Positions 8,801 through 17,096 of a DNA stretch of 64,000 nt are shown here, in pieces (the first letter of the stretch is position 1; each line of letters opens with the position of its first letter). The translations under genes were made by a program, and so were the position numbers. This stretch comes from Streptomyces sp. NBC_00094 (GTDB lineage: Bacteria > Actinomycetota > Actinomycetes > Streptomycetales > Streptomycetaceae), in NCBI RefSeq assembly GCF_026343125.1, contig NZ_JAPEMB010000001.1, forward strand, positions 6,887,501-6,951,500. The letters run 5' to 3'. Under the pieces are notes generated by a model. The model made no database searches. It saw only the letters and a list, made by a program, of their open reading frames with translations, and was not told where the DNA came from.

Positions 8801-10549
8801 TCCCGCGGCGTCGAGCAGTTCGCGGTCCAGATCGGTGAGGGTGTCCGCGTCGGGCTCCTCCCGGCTGCCGATCACCGTGCTCAACAGGTCCGGCCGGGCC
8901 CCGACCGCGCGTCCGGCCAGCGCGGAGGTCTCCTGGAGCGTGCGCAGCAGTTCGGTGCGGCCGAGACCGCGCAGCAGCCGGGAGCGCACCCCGTCCAGGA
9001 ACTCGAACGCGTACTCCTCGTCGGTCCCTCCCGGACCGGCCGTGGTGCGCGAGGCGAGCAGCCCGCCCAGCAGGATCTCCGCGAACGGCAGCGGTCCGCC
9101 GACCGCCGTCGGCCCCTGGCGCACCGCCTCCACCACCTCGGGCCGCAGCGGCACCATCGCGAGCCGGGCCGCGAGCCGCCGCGCCGCCGGCGAGGCCTGC
9201 TGCAGGAACCGCCGTACCGCCAGGTCCGGAGGCACCGGCCGGCGCCGCTCCTCCCAGGAGAACGGCGGCAGGCAGTGCGCCGTGAGCCCCTTCTCGTCCA
9301 CCAGCAGCGAGGTCGTCTCGGCCCAGGGCAGAGCGCCCCCGGTCACCATCCGGGCCCAGCCCGCGAACCAGTCGGGCTCCAGCTCCAGTACGGGCACGGG
9401 GACGGGCAGCGGATCGGCCGGGTCGCTGTCGCGCGGCCGCTCCCACCTTCCGTGCCGCAGCAGTTCCAGACGGGAGTTGGGCAGTCCCGGCGTGGAGGCG
9501 CGCACCCGCAGTTCCCTCGGCACGCCCTCGCAGAGATCCCACAGGTGAGTCGGAAGGGGCTGCAGCACGGCGACCGGCGCGCGTCTGCCCCAGGTGTGCA
9601 GCAGCCGCGGTACGGCTCCGCACGCCCAGGCGTCGCCCACGCAGTCGCTCATCAGCAGGACGATCCGGCGCCCGTCCGGATGGAACAGCTCCGCGGGGCT
9701 GTGCCGCAGCCCCCGGTCGGCCGAGCGGAGCACCGCGTGCTTGCCGTCCCGGGTGTCCAGCGTCCAGAGCCGTACGTCGGCGAACGCGCCCTGCATGCGC
9801 AGCAGTTCGGCGAACGCCCGGGCCACGGGCTGCCACACCGTCATGGACACACTGCGCTCCACGACGAGCGCCACCTCGAACCAGCGGTCGGGCGGCCGGG
9901 TGAGCACCGGGTCCCAGTGGCCGGTCTCGGCCGCCCGTACCGCCGTAGCCTCCTCGTCCAGCACCCGCCGCCGGGCGCCACCCGGCAGGCGGCGGTTGAG
10001 CGGCCGCAGGGCCCGGGACAGATTCCGGGGGCTCCGGAGCGCACCGGGTAATTCCTCCCCGGTGACGGCGCCCCGGCCGGAGGACAGCGTGTGGGAGACC
10101 CGGGGAAGGGCGGGCACCTGGCCGTCGGGGACGGCCGGGCCGGTGGCGCCGGCGCCGAGAGCGGGGGAGACGTTCACGGTGGATGAGTCTGTGGCCGGAT
10201 TCGTGGCTGTGGCTGTGGCTGTGGCTGTGGTGGTGGCTGAGTCCGCGGCCGGGTCCGTGGGGCGATCCGTACCGTCGGCAACGCTCGGCGAGTCCGCTCC
10301 GGTGCCGGCTTCCGTGCCCGTTCCCGCGTCCGTGCCGATGTGGGTGTCGGTGCCCGCCGCTCCGGCCGTGTCACCCGTCGTACGCGAGGGCCGGGAAGGG
10401 CCGGAGGGAGCGGCGGCACCCGTGTCGTGGCAGCCGGAGTCACCGTCGGGGCCCGGCGGCCCCTCCTCCTCTCCGATCACCTCCGCGAGCCAGATCGCCT
10501 CCGCCCATTCGCGGGCCGTGGGCCCTGCGGAGCCCGCGGGTCCGGTCAT
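5867..10549 (-). CDS. fxsT: FxsT-type vWA / NB-ARC / TPR signalling protein
   Basis: A 1,560-residue protein. Residues ~222-400 are a vWA-like domain of the SAV_2336 type, with a modified MIDAS (VVERSVSM, Glu for the first Asp). After a Thr/Ala/Gly-rich linker come an NB-ARC-type NTPase with P-loop LHGLGGVGKTQLAL (~772-785), a Walker B RWLLVFDN, and then TPR-like repeats to the C-terminus. The same order is known for the FxSxx-COOH system tetratricopeptide protein, matching the convergent Fxs operon. ATG 10549 overlaps the MoxR stop (ATGA). STAND-type NTPases act as switches: the repeats sense a ligand and the NTPase oligomerises. Residues ~40-180 and ~640-740 are low-complexity, including an (AT)n run from a GTGGCT hexanucleotide tract. 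Confidence 0.85.
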   Translation of the reverse strand: MTGPAGSAGPTAREWAEAIWLAEVIGEEEGPPGPDGDSGCHDTGAAAPSGPSRPSRTTGDTAGAAGTDTHIGTDAGTGTEAGTGADSPSVADGTDRPTDPAADSATTTATATATATNPATDSSTVNVSPALGAGATGPAVPDGQVPALPRVSHTLSSGRGAVTGEELPGALRSPRNLSRALRPLNRRLPGGARRRVLDEEATAVRAAETGHWDPVLTRPPDRWFEVALVVERSVSMTVWQPVARAFAELLRMQGAFADVRLWTLDTRDGKHAVLRSADRGLRHSPAELFHPDGRRIVLLMSDCVGDAWACGAVPRLLHTWGRRAPVAVLQPLPTHLWDLCEGVPRELRVRASTPGLPNSRLELLRHGRWERPRDSDPADPLPVPVPVLELEPDWFAGWARMVTGGALPWAETTSLLVDEKGLTAHCLPPFSWEERRRPVPPDLAVRRFLQQASPAARRLAARLAMVPLRPEVVEAVRQGPTAVGGPLPFAEILLGGLLASRTTAGPGGTDEEYAFEFLDGVRSRLLRGLGRTELLRTLQETSALAGRAVGARPDLLSTVIGSREEPDADTLTDLDRELLDAAGPALSALGPPYGAVWNPVRGTTPFGPVTTGEEVTREEGPARVPVGSVPAFDASGPGRPTDDPHPGSEAGTATETATGAGAEAGAEAAQDNDTTPPNAKDTTSMEPPSAGGTAPDSTPPVTGPGTEPGGTGTTPGSGGGPGSSGQSPPGQSRSPRSVPLPNPHFAGRESELNELHRQLGSSTRAAVLPHALHGLGGVGKTQLALKYVQLHRHEYDRVWWIDAEQPAVIRAQLTMLAPELGLVPDPQSDTVARVLAALASGAPHSRWLLVFDNAGQPNEVIPYLPSLIGDSEGTGRILITSRHAGWSDRVLATKVDVFTRPESRSFLRARAPWASPEQADQLAELLGDLPLALEQCAALQRQTGIAVPDFLTMIEQRRAEVLAEGVDSITLPVAVVWRASMDALSAQTPGALELLRLLAFFGPEPVAQAFLHDARMLPLPPALMRLARDPLARGRTIRAINQFSLLTVDNVAGTVQMHRLVRAVLQDELSAQEQSDMRHLVHQVIAAHDPGDTQRPEHWRNYADILPHLEPTGLPHCDDRHIRDTAIHLISYLLARGVLRGAAQLGERISTDWRSFLGADDLQTLWATRYRASAHWQLAEFATSRPLSEEVLRRLRETVGDDHEYTLTAAGALAADLRTAGLFADAMGLDEDAYRRSVNVYGAEDPFTLRAGHNYGVSLRVNGRYGEALDLDRRVYRDRRTVLGSTAHSTLFSVNNVARDMRECGEYAAALELQEQTLAQYRAQYGDRHPHTMRAIKNMSVTCRKAGRFERARRLAEEALDLYLTIFGAQHIDSLAAFANLANDLRLTGDTEAAERQGAQAVERYREVLGAEHPLTYVAAVNHGAALRAVGKFPQGLRLDQATAPGLERALYETHPWPLLAHVNLATGMARTGDHEAARDLGARCARTLEERYGDRHPATLAALCNLSLDLVSCGEEERGTELLASVVRRYHDTLGPDHWETLSAEAGRRAECDIEPPPL

Positions 10550-11673
10550 GGTGAGAGGTCCGAGGACAGGTTCCGCCAGAGGGCGTCGCGCAGGTGTCGC
10601 CATGAGGTGCCGTCCGCCTCGGCGGCACCGTTGGTGAGCATGTGCACCGTGTTGAGCAGCTGGTCGACGGCGAGGTCGGCCGTGTCGCCCCGCCGCTCCA
10701 CGAACTCCCGCACCAGCTCCCGCGTCCGCTCGTCGAGGGCCCCGCCGAAGTGGGAGGCGACCATCGCGGCGAGCCGCTGCCCGTCCGGCGCGGGCATCCG
10801 CACCTCCAGACACCTGCGGCGGAAGGCGGGCGGGAAGTCGCGCTCCCCGTTGCTGGTGATCACCACGACGGGGAACTCGGCACAGCGCACCCGGCCCGCC
10901 GTCACGGTGACGCGGTGGTCGTGGTCGGCGGTGGCCACCTCCACCTGGCGCTGCGACTGGGCGAGCCGCTCCAGCTCGGGGACGCGGAACTCGCCCTCCT
11001 CGAAGATGTGCAGCAGGTCGTTGGGCAGGTCCACGTCGCTCTTGTCCAGCTCGTCGACGAGGAGCACCCGAGGCCGCCGCCACGGCAGCAGGGCGGTCCC
11101 CACCGGGCCGAGCGTGAGGTAGCGGCCGATGCCCGGCAGCGGGCCGTCCCCGGCGGGGGAGCGGCGCCCCGGCTGCGGGGCGTCCTGGACGCGGCCGATG
11201 GCGTCGTAGTCGTACAGCCCGTCGCGGAGCGTGGTGCGGCTGACCACCGGCCACCACAGCACCCCGCCGAGGCCCAGCTCGGAGGCGATCTGGTGGGCGA
11301 GGGTGGACTTCCCGGTGCCGGGCGCGCCGGTGACGAGCAGCGGGCGACGCAGATGGATCGCGGCGTTCACGACGTGCAGCACCTTCGGGTCCAGCGTGCC
11401 ACCCCGTCGCCTGCCGAGCCGGCGCCGGGTGTCGTGGCCGTCGGCGGGCACGGGGACGGTCAGCGGACCGCGCTCGGACTCCGGCCGGAAACGGCGCCAG
11501 GTCGGCGGCGGGGGGAGCTTCGGCAGTGCCTCGTCCCGCGGTGAGCGGTGCTCACCGGTGTCCCGGAAGACCCACCAGTCGGGGACGGTGAACCCGCCGT
11601 CCCCGCTGCCCCCGTCGGCACCCGCGGCGTCGCCGCTCGTGCCGTCCGTCGCGCGGTCCACGGTCCCGCTCAT
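10546..11673 (-). CDS. MoxR-type AAA+ ATPase
   Basis: A 375-residue protein with Walker A VTGAPGTGKSTLAHQIA (~114-130), Walker B PRVLLVDELDKSD (~201-213) and sensor 1 VVVITSNGERDFPPAFRRRC. This is the MoxR/CbbQ-like AAA+ family, which works with vWA-domain partners as remodelling chaperones. Its downstream neighbour carries a vWA domain and its upstream neighbour a VMAP-C domain, the three parts of the ternary vWA-MoxR-VMAP system proposed by Kaur, Burroughs, Iyer and Aravind. Both ends overlap the neighbouring genes by ATGA, so the proteins are probably made in matched amounts. The first ~50 residues are Gly/Asp-rich and probably disordered. Confidence 0.9.
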   Translation of the reverse strand: MSGTVDRATDGTSGDAAGADGGSGDGGFTVPDWWVFRDTGEHRSPRDEALPKLPPPPTWRRFRPESERGPLTVPVPADGHDTRRRLGRRRGGTLDPKVLHVVNAAIHLRRPLLVTGAPGTGKSTLAHQIASELGLGGVLWWPVVSRTTLRDGLYDYDAIGRVQDAPQPGRRSPAGDGPLPGIGRYLTLGPVGTALLPWRRPRVLLVDELDKSDVDLPNDLLHIFEEGEFRVPELERLAQSQRQVEVATADHDHRVTVTAGRVRCAEFPVVVITSNGERDFPPAFRRRCLEVRMPAPDGQRLAAMVASHFGGALDERTRELVREFVERRGDTADLAVDQLLNTVHMLTNGAAEADGTSWRHLRDALWRNLSSDLSP

Positions 11674-13202
11674 GGCAAGCCACCCCCGGTCGACGGATGC
11701 CCCAGTGCGGCGTCCGCCCCCTCCAGTCCGTCACGACCGTCCCACACTAGGCTGATGTGGCGATGCAGGTCCAGAACGGAGAACGCCTCCGCGTCCGGCC
11801 CCACTTCTCCCCTCACCATCCTTACCCGTTCGGGCAGTTCCATGAGCCTGCCGGCCAGGATCTTTCGTGTCTTCCGTTCCGCTTCGGGATGGCCGCCCAC
11901 CTCGCGCACCGCCACGATCACCGGAATCCCCATCTCCAGCAGCACGTTGACCGCGTCTCCCTCCAACCCTCCGGTGTACGGGGGAGGTTCGAGGAAAAGC
12001 CAGCCCATCTGATCACGGTCGTGACGCAGCTGCCGGAGCAGCTCGACCGGCAGCAGCCGCTCTCCGTACGGCACCACGCGCACGGCGGCCGAGTCGAAGG
12101 CGGTCTCCGGGGCGGTGGTGAGGACGTCGGACCGCGCGTGGAGCCGCGGACGCCAGTGTGGCTTCGCCCACCGGTCCCGGCTGCGGACCAGGACCGTGTG
12201 GTCGGCGCCGATCGGACGGGCCACCGAGTCCGGCGGCCAGGCCATGATCTGGTCCACCGGCAGCCACAGCAGCGGCCTCGGCAGCAGGAACTCCACCACC
12301 ATTCCCGCGCTCAGCTCCCCGAGCCCCTGCACACAGGACAGGTAGCGGCCCGCGACCTCCTCCTCCATCGCGGCCTGCGAGGACCGGCGCACCGGCTCGC
12401 CGTACGGCCGTGCCCCCTCCGGACCGGGCGACACCACCCAGGTCCGCACGGTGTAGACGTCGGGCACGGGCGTGCGCGCGGTGATCTCCACGAGCAGCCG
12501 GTACGGGGAGAGCGGCCGGCCCGCCCGGGCGGCCACCTGGGCACGCAGCCCGGTCAGCCGCTGCGGACTGCGACAGCCCAGATGGGCGGCGACCCGTCCG
12601 CTCCAGGCGTGCAGCCTGGCCCGGAGGGGGGTGTCCTCCAGGACGGCCACGGTCTCGACGAGGACGAGGAGGGGGTGCGGCTCGTTCGTCCAGCCGTACG
12701 GCAGATCCTCGAACACCGCCAGCAGCGCGGCGATCTCGCCCTGCCGGTCGTCGTGGCCCCGGTCGGGCCCCCAGTCCTCGGGCGAGGTCGGACCGGCACC
12801 GGACTCGTGCAGGACGCGCAGGGCGAGGGAACGCAGCCGGGGCGCCTGCTCGCAGGACTCCAGGAGTTCGCACAGGGTCCGGCGCTGGTGCGGCTCCAGG
12901 AGGTCCGCGGGGAAGAGCTGCCGGTGCAGCCGCTCCACCTCCCGCCAGCTGGCCGTCTTCTGGTGGCCGCGGGAGAACTCCTCCAGGTAGACGGCCAGCC
13001 CGCCCGGATGGTCGGCGCAGTAGGCCAGTTCCTGGGCGAGCGCCTCCACGGTGACGCCCTCGGGCGCGCGCGGGTCCGCCCCGCACTCCGCCGCGACCCG
13101 GCGCAGCGCCGCCGAGCGGGCCGACGAGGTGTCCGCGAGCGAACGTTGGAGCCGGACCATCTCGTGGGCCAGCCGCCAGTACGGATCGTGGGAGCCGCTC
13201 AT
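11670..13202 (-). CDS. VMAP-C domain protein (vWA-MoxR-associated)
   Basis: A 510-residue protein. The N-terminal ~60 residues (DPYWRLAHEMVRLQRSL and on) are followed by a helical segment with HRQLFPADLLEPHQRRTLCELL, then a C-terminal alpha/beta domain with WLPVDQIMAWP, IGADHTVLVRSRDR, WLFLEPPPYTGG and GIPVIVAVRE, ending HISLVWD. The last part is the VMAP-C pattern that accompanies MoxR and vWA proteins. VMAP proteins are proposed to bridge effector-associated domains to the NTPase. The upstream protease may plug into it through its C-terminal helical domain; that is inference. ATG 13202 overlaps the protease stop, and its own stop overlaps the MoxR start (both ATGA). Confidence 0.78.
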   Translation of the reverse strand: MSGSHDPYWRLAHEMVRLQRSLADTSSARSAALRRVAAECGADPRAPEGVTVEALAQELAYCADHPGGLAVYLEEFSRGHQKTASWREVERLHRQLFPADLLEPHQRRTLCELLESCEQAPRLRSLALRVLHESGAGPTSPEDWGPDRGHDDRQGEIAALLAVFEDLPYGWTNEPHPLLVLVETVAVLEDTPLRARLHAWSGRVAAHLGCRSPQRLTGLRAQVAARAGRPLSPYRLLVEITARTPVPDVYTVRTWVVSPGPEGARPYGEPVRRSSQAAMEEEVAGRYLSCVQGLGELSAGMVVEFLLPRPLLWLPVDQIMAWPPDSVARPIGADHTVLVRSRDRWAKPHWRPRLHARSDVLTTAPETAFDSAAVRVVPYGERLLPVELLRQLRHDRDQMGWLFLEPPPYTGGLEGDAVNVLLEMGIPVIVAVREVGGHPEAERKTRKILAGRLMELPERVRMVRGEVGPDAEAFSVLDLHRHISLVWDGRDGLEGADAALGHPSTGGGLP

Positions 13203-14260
13203 CGGGCGGCCCCACCGCCGGGCCCCCGCGCACGCAGCCGGGCGACCTCGCGGTCGAACTCCCGCATCGGCAGCGAGCCCGACTCGTACCAGCGCAGCGC
13301 CGCCGCGAACCGCTCGATGCCGTCCTCGTACTCCAGGCAGAGCCCGAGCACCGCGCGCGCGTCGTTGATCAGAACGCCGGTCCGCTCGACGTGGAAGGCT
13401 ATGTGGTCCCCGGTGTCCCGGAGCACCCGCTCGCGGCGGTGCGGATCGGCGAAGCTCCGTACCTTCACGAGCACCCGGGCGAGATCCCGCTCGGCGCTGG
13501 GCGGCCACGGCGGCGGAAGGACGTCGTCCGACGCGTCGGAACCGGGGGAGCGGAAGGCGTCGTACGAGGCGGGGCCGCGGTCCGTGTCGTACGCGTCGGA
13601 GGCGCGGTCCCCTGCTGGGGAGCCGGTCACCGCGTCCGCCAGGTCGGGGCAGTACCGTACGACGATCTCGACGGGGATCATCCAGCCGGTACGGCGCTCC
13701 GCGCGGGTGTCCTCCGCGACCACCAGGCCGAGCACGTCCCCGGAGCCGTCGACGACCCCGGCCCCGCTGTAGCCCTGCCGCAGCCGGTCCCCGGACTCGC
13801 CGGCGGCCTCCAACTGCATCCACTCGGGGCTCAGTCCGCCGGATCCCACCAGCCGTGCGCGCACCCACAGCCCGGCGGGCGCGCCGACGACCTGCCCGAA
13901 GGCGCGGACGATCCGGTCGCGGGCGGGGCCGCACGGCCGCAGCCTGGCGGGCCCGCAGTCGGCGGGGGCGTCCTCGTACAGGTCGAGCACCGCGACGTCG
14001 GCCCGCTCCTCGTCCGGTGGCGCCCATCCCCGGGGTGCGACCCCGGCGCGCACGGGCGCCGCGCCGGGAGCGAGGGAGCCGGGGAAGTCCACCATGAGCT
14101 CCGCCTCCCGCGGATCCCCGTCGTCGGGGCCGAGCGCCCCTTCCACGACGTGCGCGCAGGTGACCACCCGGCCACCGGCCACGAGCACCCCGGCGCCGAC
14201 CGGTGTGCCCCGCGCGTCCAGGATCCGAACGCGCCATGAATCCGCGAGCGAACGTCCCAC
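13199..14260 (-). CDS. Trypsin-like serine protease with effector-associated-like C-terminus
   Basis: A 353-residue protein from GTG 14260 (purine-rich GGGGAACGGGGGCACA upstream). The triad is readable: His37 in VVTCAHVVEG, Asp88 in ADVAVLDLY, Ser165 in GYSGAGVV. No signal peptide is visible, so the protease should be intracellular. Residues ~265-350 are a compact helical domain (RDLARVLVKVRSF, then ALRWYESGSLPMREF) like effector-associated domain 2, which I take as the docking part toward the VMAP protein. The frame also allows an ATG at 14392, adding 44 Pro/Arg/Gly-rich residues without a ribosome site. It is the first gene of the four-gene coupled operon and the probable effector of the vWA-MoxR-VMAP system. 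Confidence 0.85.
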   Translation of the reverse strand: MGRSLADSWRVRILDARGTPVGAGVLVAGGRVVTCAHVVEGALGPDDGDPREAELMVDFPGSLAPGAAPVRAGVAPRGWAPPDEERADVAVLDLYEDAPADCGPARLRPCGPARDRIVRAFGQVVGAPAGLWVRARLVGSGGLSPEWMQLEAAGESGDRLRQGYSGAGVVDGSGDVLGLVVAEDTRAERRTGWMIPVEIVVRYCPDLADAVTGSPAGDRASDAYDTDRGPASYDAFRSPGSDASDDVLPPPWPPSAERDLARVLVKVRSFADPHRRERVLRDTGDHIAFHVERTGVLINDARAVLGLCLEYEDGIERFAAALRWYESGSLPMREFDREVARLRARGPGGGAAR

Positions 14261-14547
14261 CCCTGTGCCCCCGTTCCCCACTCCGCGAGCCTCCGCCACA
14301 CGCCCGGTCCGCCGGTCCGACGGGTCAGCCCGGTCCGCAGGGTCCGGGCACGGCGGTGAACCAGGTACTGGAGGAGCGCGTGTTGCAGCCATGCTAAGCA
14401 GCAATACCCGGTCGGCGTCACGACAAGTCGTCGAATCCGACGGGACGGCCGAGGTGTGGCCGAATGTCGCCGTCCGGGCTTCCCCCACCCCGTCCCGCCG
14501 ACCCCGGCGCCGACGAAGGCGGCGGGTGGGGTCAGCCGGACGAGGGA

Positions 14548-15474
14548 TCAGGCTCCGCAGGCGGGCAGGGTTCGCGCGTGACCGCCGACGTTCTCGTCGT
14601 CGGTGCCCAGCAGGGCGTCCGCGGAGCCGGGCAGGCACTCCACCGCCTCGATCTTGTACTGCGGGAACGTCCCCAGCAGGGTCGGGGAGGCCGCCAGCGC
14701 GACCCGCACCCGGCCCGTCGCGGAGATCGTGACCCGGCCCGCCGCGGTCACCGCGGAGTCGAACGGGCCGTCGTCACCGGCGTCCGACGCCGAACTCACC
14801 ACGAGCCGACCGGTGTCCGTGACCGCGATGTCGGAGATGTGCCGCGTCCCGCTCTCGGTCGGATACGCGGCCCGGTAGGTGCGCTGCGTCACCGCGCCGA
14901 ACAGCGGCTGCCCCCACGCGGCGAACGTCAGCGGCGCCGCGTACAGCGTCGCCGGACGCTCGCCCGCGCCACGGTCCGCCCACAGGGCGGCGAACTTCCC
15001 GTTCTGGGCGACGAGCGCGAAGCTCTCGAAGTCGTCGCCCTCGCCGATCGCCGGCAGCGGCGTGTAGTCGACGACCGTCGCCGTGGAGCCGGCGACCTTG
15101 AGGCGGAAGAGGATGCCGCGGCCGGTGAGCGCCAGGTACTCGCCAGGGATGCCCGGGATCGCCTCGACGGCCTCCAGGTCGACCGGCTCCGACCCGTCCC
15201 AGGTGATCGGGGAGACGACGGCGGAGCCCTCCGTGTGAGTGATCCGGGACAGTCGCTGCTGCCCGGAGCGCTTGTTGTCGTGCACGGCCAGTACCCGCAC
15301 CCCCGCCCCGTCCTCGGTACGGCCCTCGAAGGCGAGGCCGCTGATCCCGCTGCGGGCGTCCGCGCCGACCTTCCGCCATTCTCCTTCGGCCCCGGCGGGG
15401 GCGGTGCCGAACGTCGTGAGCAGCGCGGTCGCCGCGGTGAGCCAGGCCATGCGGTGCAGCATCGGGAGTTTCAC
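14548..15474 (-). CDS. Secreted protein of unknown function
   Basis: A 308-residue protein from GTG 15474. MKLPMLHRMAWLTAATALLTTFGTAPAGA is a clear signal peptide with an AxA cleavage site, so it is exported. The mature part has repeated strand-like blocks (ISGLAFEGRTEDGAGVRVLAVHD, LEAVEAIPGIPGEYLALTGRG, FALVAQNGKFAALWADRG, HISDIAVTDTGRLVVSSASD) that suggest a beta-propeller. There is no obvious catalytic motif or lipobox. It ends about 156 bases from the end of the trypsin gene's upstream region and is transcribed toward that operon, but the spacing argues for its own promoter. I do not recognise the family. Confidence 0.72.
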   Translation of the reverse strand: MKLPMLHRMAWLTAATALLTTFGTAPAGAEGEWRKVGADARSGISGLAFEGRTEDGAGVRVLAVHDNKRSGQQRLSRITHTEGSAVVSPITWDGSEPVDLEAVEAIPGIPGEYLALTGRGILFRLKVAGSTATVVDYTPLPAIGEGDDFESFALVAQNGKFAALWADRGAGERPATLYAAPLTFAAWGQPLFGAVTQRTYRAAYPTESGTRHISDIAVTDTGRLVVSSASDAGDDGPFDSAVTAAGRVTISATGRVRVALAASPTLLGTFPQYKIEAVECLPGSADALLGTDDENVGGHARTLPACGA

Positions 15475-15717
15475 TGGAGTGGCTTGCCTTCTCTGTCCGA
15501 CAGAACGCGAGGTCACGCGCCGGACGTCACGCTATTGATCTTGGTGGGTGCGGTCCCAGTGACGGTTGCTCCGTTCGCCGGAGCGCGCGGTCGGAAACGG
15601 AGGGCGCGCACGTCGTACGGGCGCAAGCCCTCCCCGGTGCTGCTCGACGTGCTGCGGTACGTCGTCGAGGGCTGCTCCCGCTGCCGTCGGGCCTCCGGCG
15701 TCAGGGCTCGGGGGTGG

Positions 15718-16944
15718 CTACTGGCCCGGGATCTCGAAGACGTGGTCCGGGGTCACGACCTCCGTGACGGCCTTGCCGAAGAGGGTGCTGGGCGTCCCGG
15801 CGTCCGAGGTGATGTCGGTGTTGAGGAGGACGACGAGGGTCGCCTGCTCCTCGGGCAGGTAGATCGTCAGCGACTGGTAGCCCGGCAGGGAACCGTTGTG
15901 GCCGATCCAGCCCTGGGCGTTGAAGATGCCGAGACCGTATCCGGAGCCACCGGGGCCGGGCTGCGGGATCTCCAGGCGTTCGGCCTGGGTCTCGGCGGTG
16001 AGCAGTGTGCCCGTGGCGACGACCTTGGCCCAGGTGCGCATGTCCTGGAGGTTGGAGATCATCGCCCCGGCGGCCCAGCCCCAGGAGGGATTCCAGTCCG
16101 TGGCGTCCTCGACGTCGCCCGAGGCGGTCTGTTCGGTGTAGCCGTGGGCGTGCGGCCTGGGGAACGCGGCGTCCGTCGGGAAGGCGGTGTGCCGCAGCCC
16201 CGCGGGCTCGACGACGTTCTCCTGGATGTACTCGTCCAGGGGCATGCCGCCGGCCTTCTCCACGACGAGACCGAGGAGGACCGTGTTCGTGTTCGAGTAC
16301 TGGAACGACTCGCCGGGCTGGAACTCCACCGGGTGCGCGAAGGAGTAGTCCAGCAACTCCTGCGGGGTGAACTGACGGTCGGGGTTCGAGGTCAGGGCCG
16401 TGAAGAAGTCCTCGTCCGCGGTGTAGCTGAACAGGCCGCTGCGCATGTTCGCGAGGTCGCGCAGGGTGATCTTGTCGCCGTTCGGCACACCGGCGACGTA
16501 CTCGGAGATCGGGTCGTCGAGACCCACCTTGCCCTCGTCGACCAGTTCGAGCACGGCGGTCACCGTGAACGTCTTGGTCTCGCTGCCGATCCGCATGTAG
16601 AGGCCGGGACTCATGGGGGCGCCGGTCTCCTTGTCCGCCACTCCGAAGGACCGGATGTACGTGCCCTTGCCCGGCGCCGACAAGGCGACCATGACGCCCG
16701 GCACCGCCGCCTCCCGCATGACGTCCTGGACCGCCGTGTCCAGCTTGGCGGCGACGGCCGGGGTGAGCTCCGGGAACTCCGTGTCCACCGAGGCGGCGGG
16801 CGCGGGCGCGGACGACGTCACGAACGCCGCCGGGCCGGGGGGCTCGGTGGCGAGGGCGGTGCCCGCGCCCAGCGGGGCCGCGAAGATCCCGAGGGCCGCG
16901 ACGCCGGCGCAGAGACGCCGCCGACGGCTGGATGAGTACCTCAC
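15718..16944 (-). CDS. Secreted serine hydrolase (beta-lactamase / D-Ala-D-Ala carboxypeptidase family)
   Basis: A 408-residue protein from GTG 16944, six bases after an AGGAGG site. The N-terminus RYSSSRRRRLCAGVAALGIFAAPLGAGTALA is a signal peptide. The class C-type serine hydrolase motifs are complete: SETK (Ser121, Lys124), YSN (in FQYSNTNTVLLG) and HNG (GHNGSLPGY). Such enzymes hydrolyse D-amino-acid peptides, esters or beta-lactams outside the cell; the substrate is not evident. It stands alone between a minus-strand secreted-protein gene and a divergent plus-strand gene. Confidence 0.88.
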   Translation of the reverse strand: MRYSSSRRRRLCAGVAALGIFAAPLGAGTALATEPPGPAAFVTSSAPAPAASVDTEFPELTPAVAAKLDTAVQDVMREAAVPGVMVALSAPGKGTYIRSFGVADKETGAPMSPGLYMRIGSETKTFTVTAVLELVDEGKVGLDDPISEYVAGVPNGDKITLRDLANMRSGLFSYTADEDFFTALTSNPDRQFTPQELLDYSFAHPVEFQPGESFQYSNTNTVLLGLVVEKAGGMPLDEYIQENVVEPAGLRHTAFPTDAAFPRPHAHGYTEQTASGDVEDATDWNPSWGWAAGAMISNLQDMRTWAKVVATGTLLTAETQAERLEIPQPGPGGSGYGLGIFNAQGWIGHNGSLPGYQSLTIYLPEEQATLVVLLNTDITSDAGTPSTLFGKAVTEVVTPDHVFEIPGQ

Positions 16945-17096
16945 GGCGGGCCTCCTGGCTGCCGGGGACGACACTCCACCTCCCAGGCTAGGTCCGCCCG
17001 AGAGGGCTCGCACGGCGACCCGGGACCGTCTGTTAGGTTCCGGGTCTCTGTGAGTCGCCGTTCCCCGGGCCTCCGGTCGAGAGGAAGAGCCGCACG

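Noticed and set aside
14464..16935. Very long plus-strand open frame opposite two secreted-protein genes
   Set aside because: It is the antisense of two genes with signal peptides and catalytic motifs; its translation is Arg/Gly/Asp-rich with no family resemblance, a high-GC artefact.
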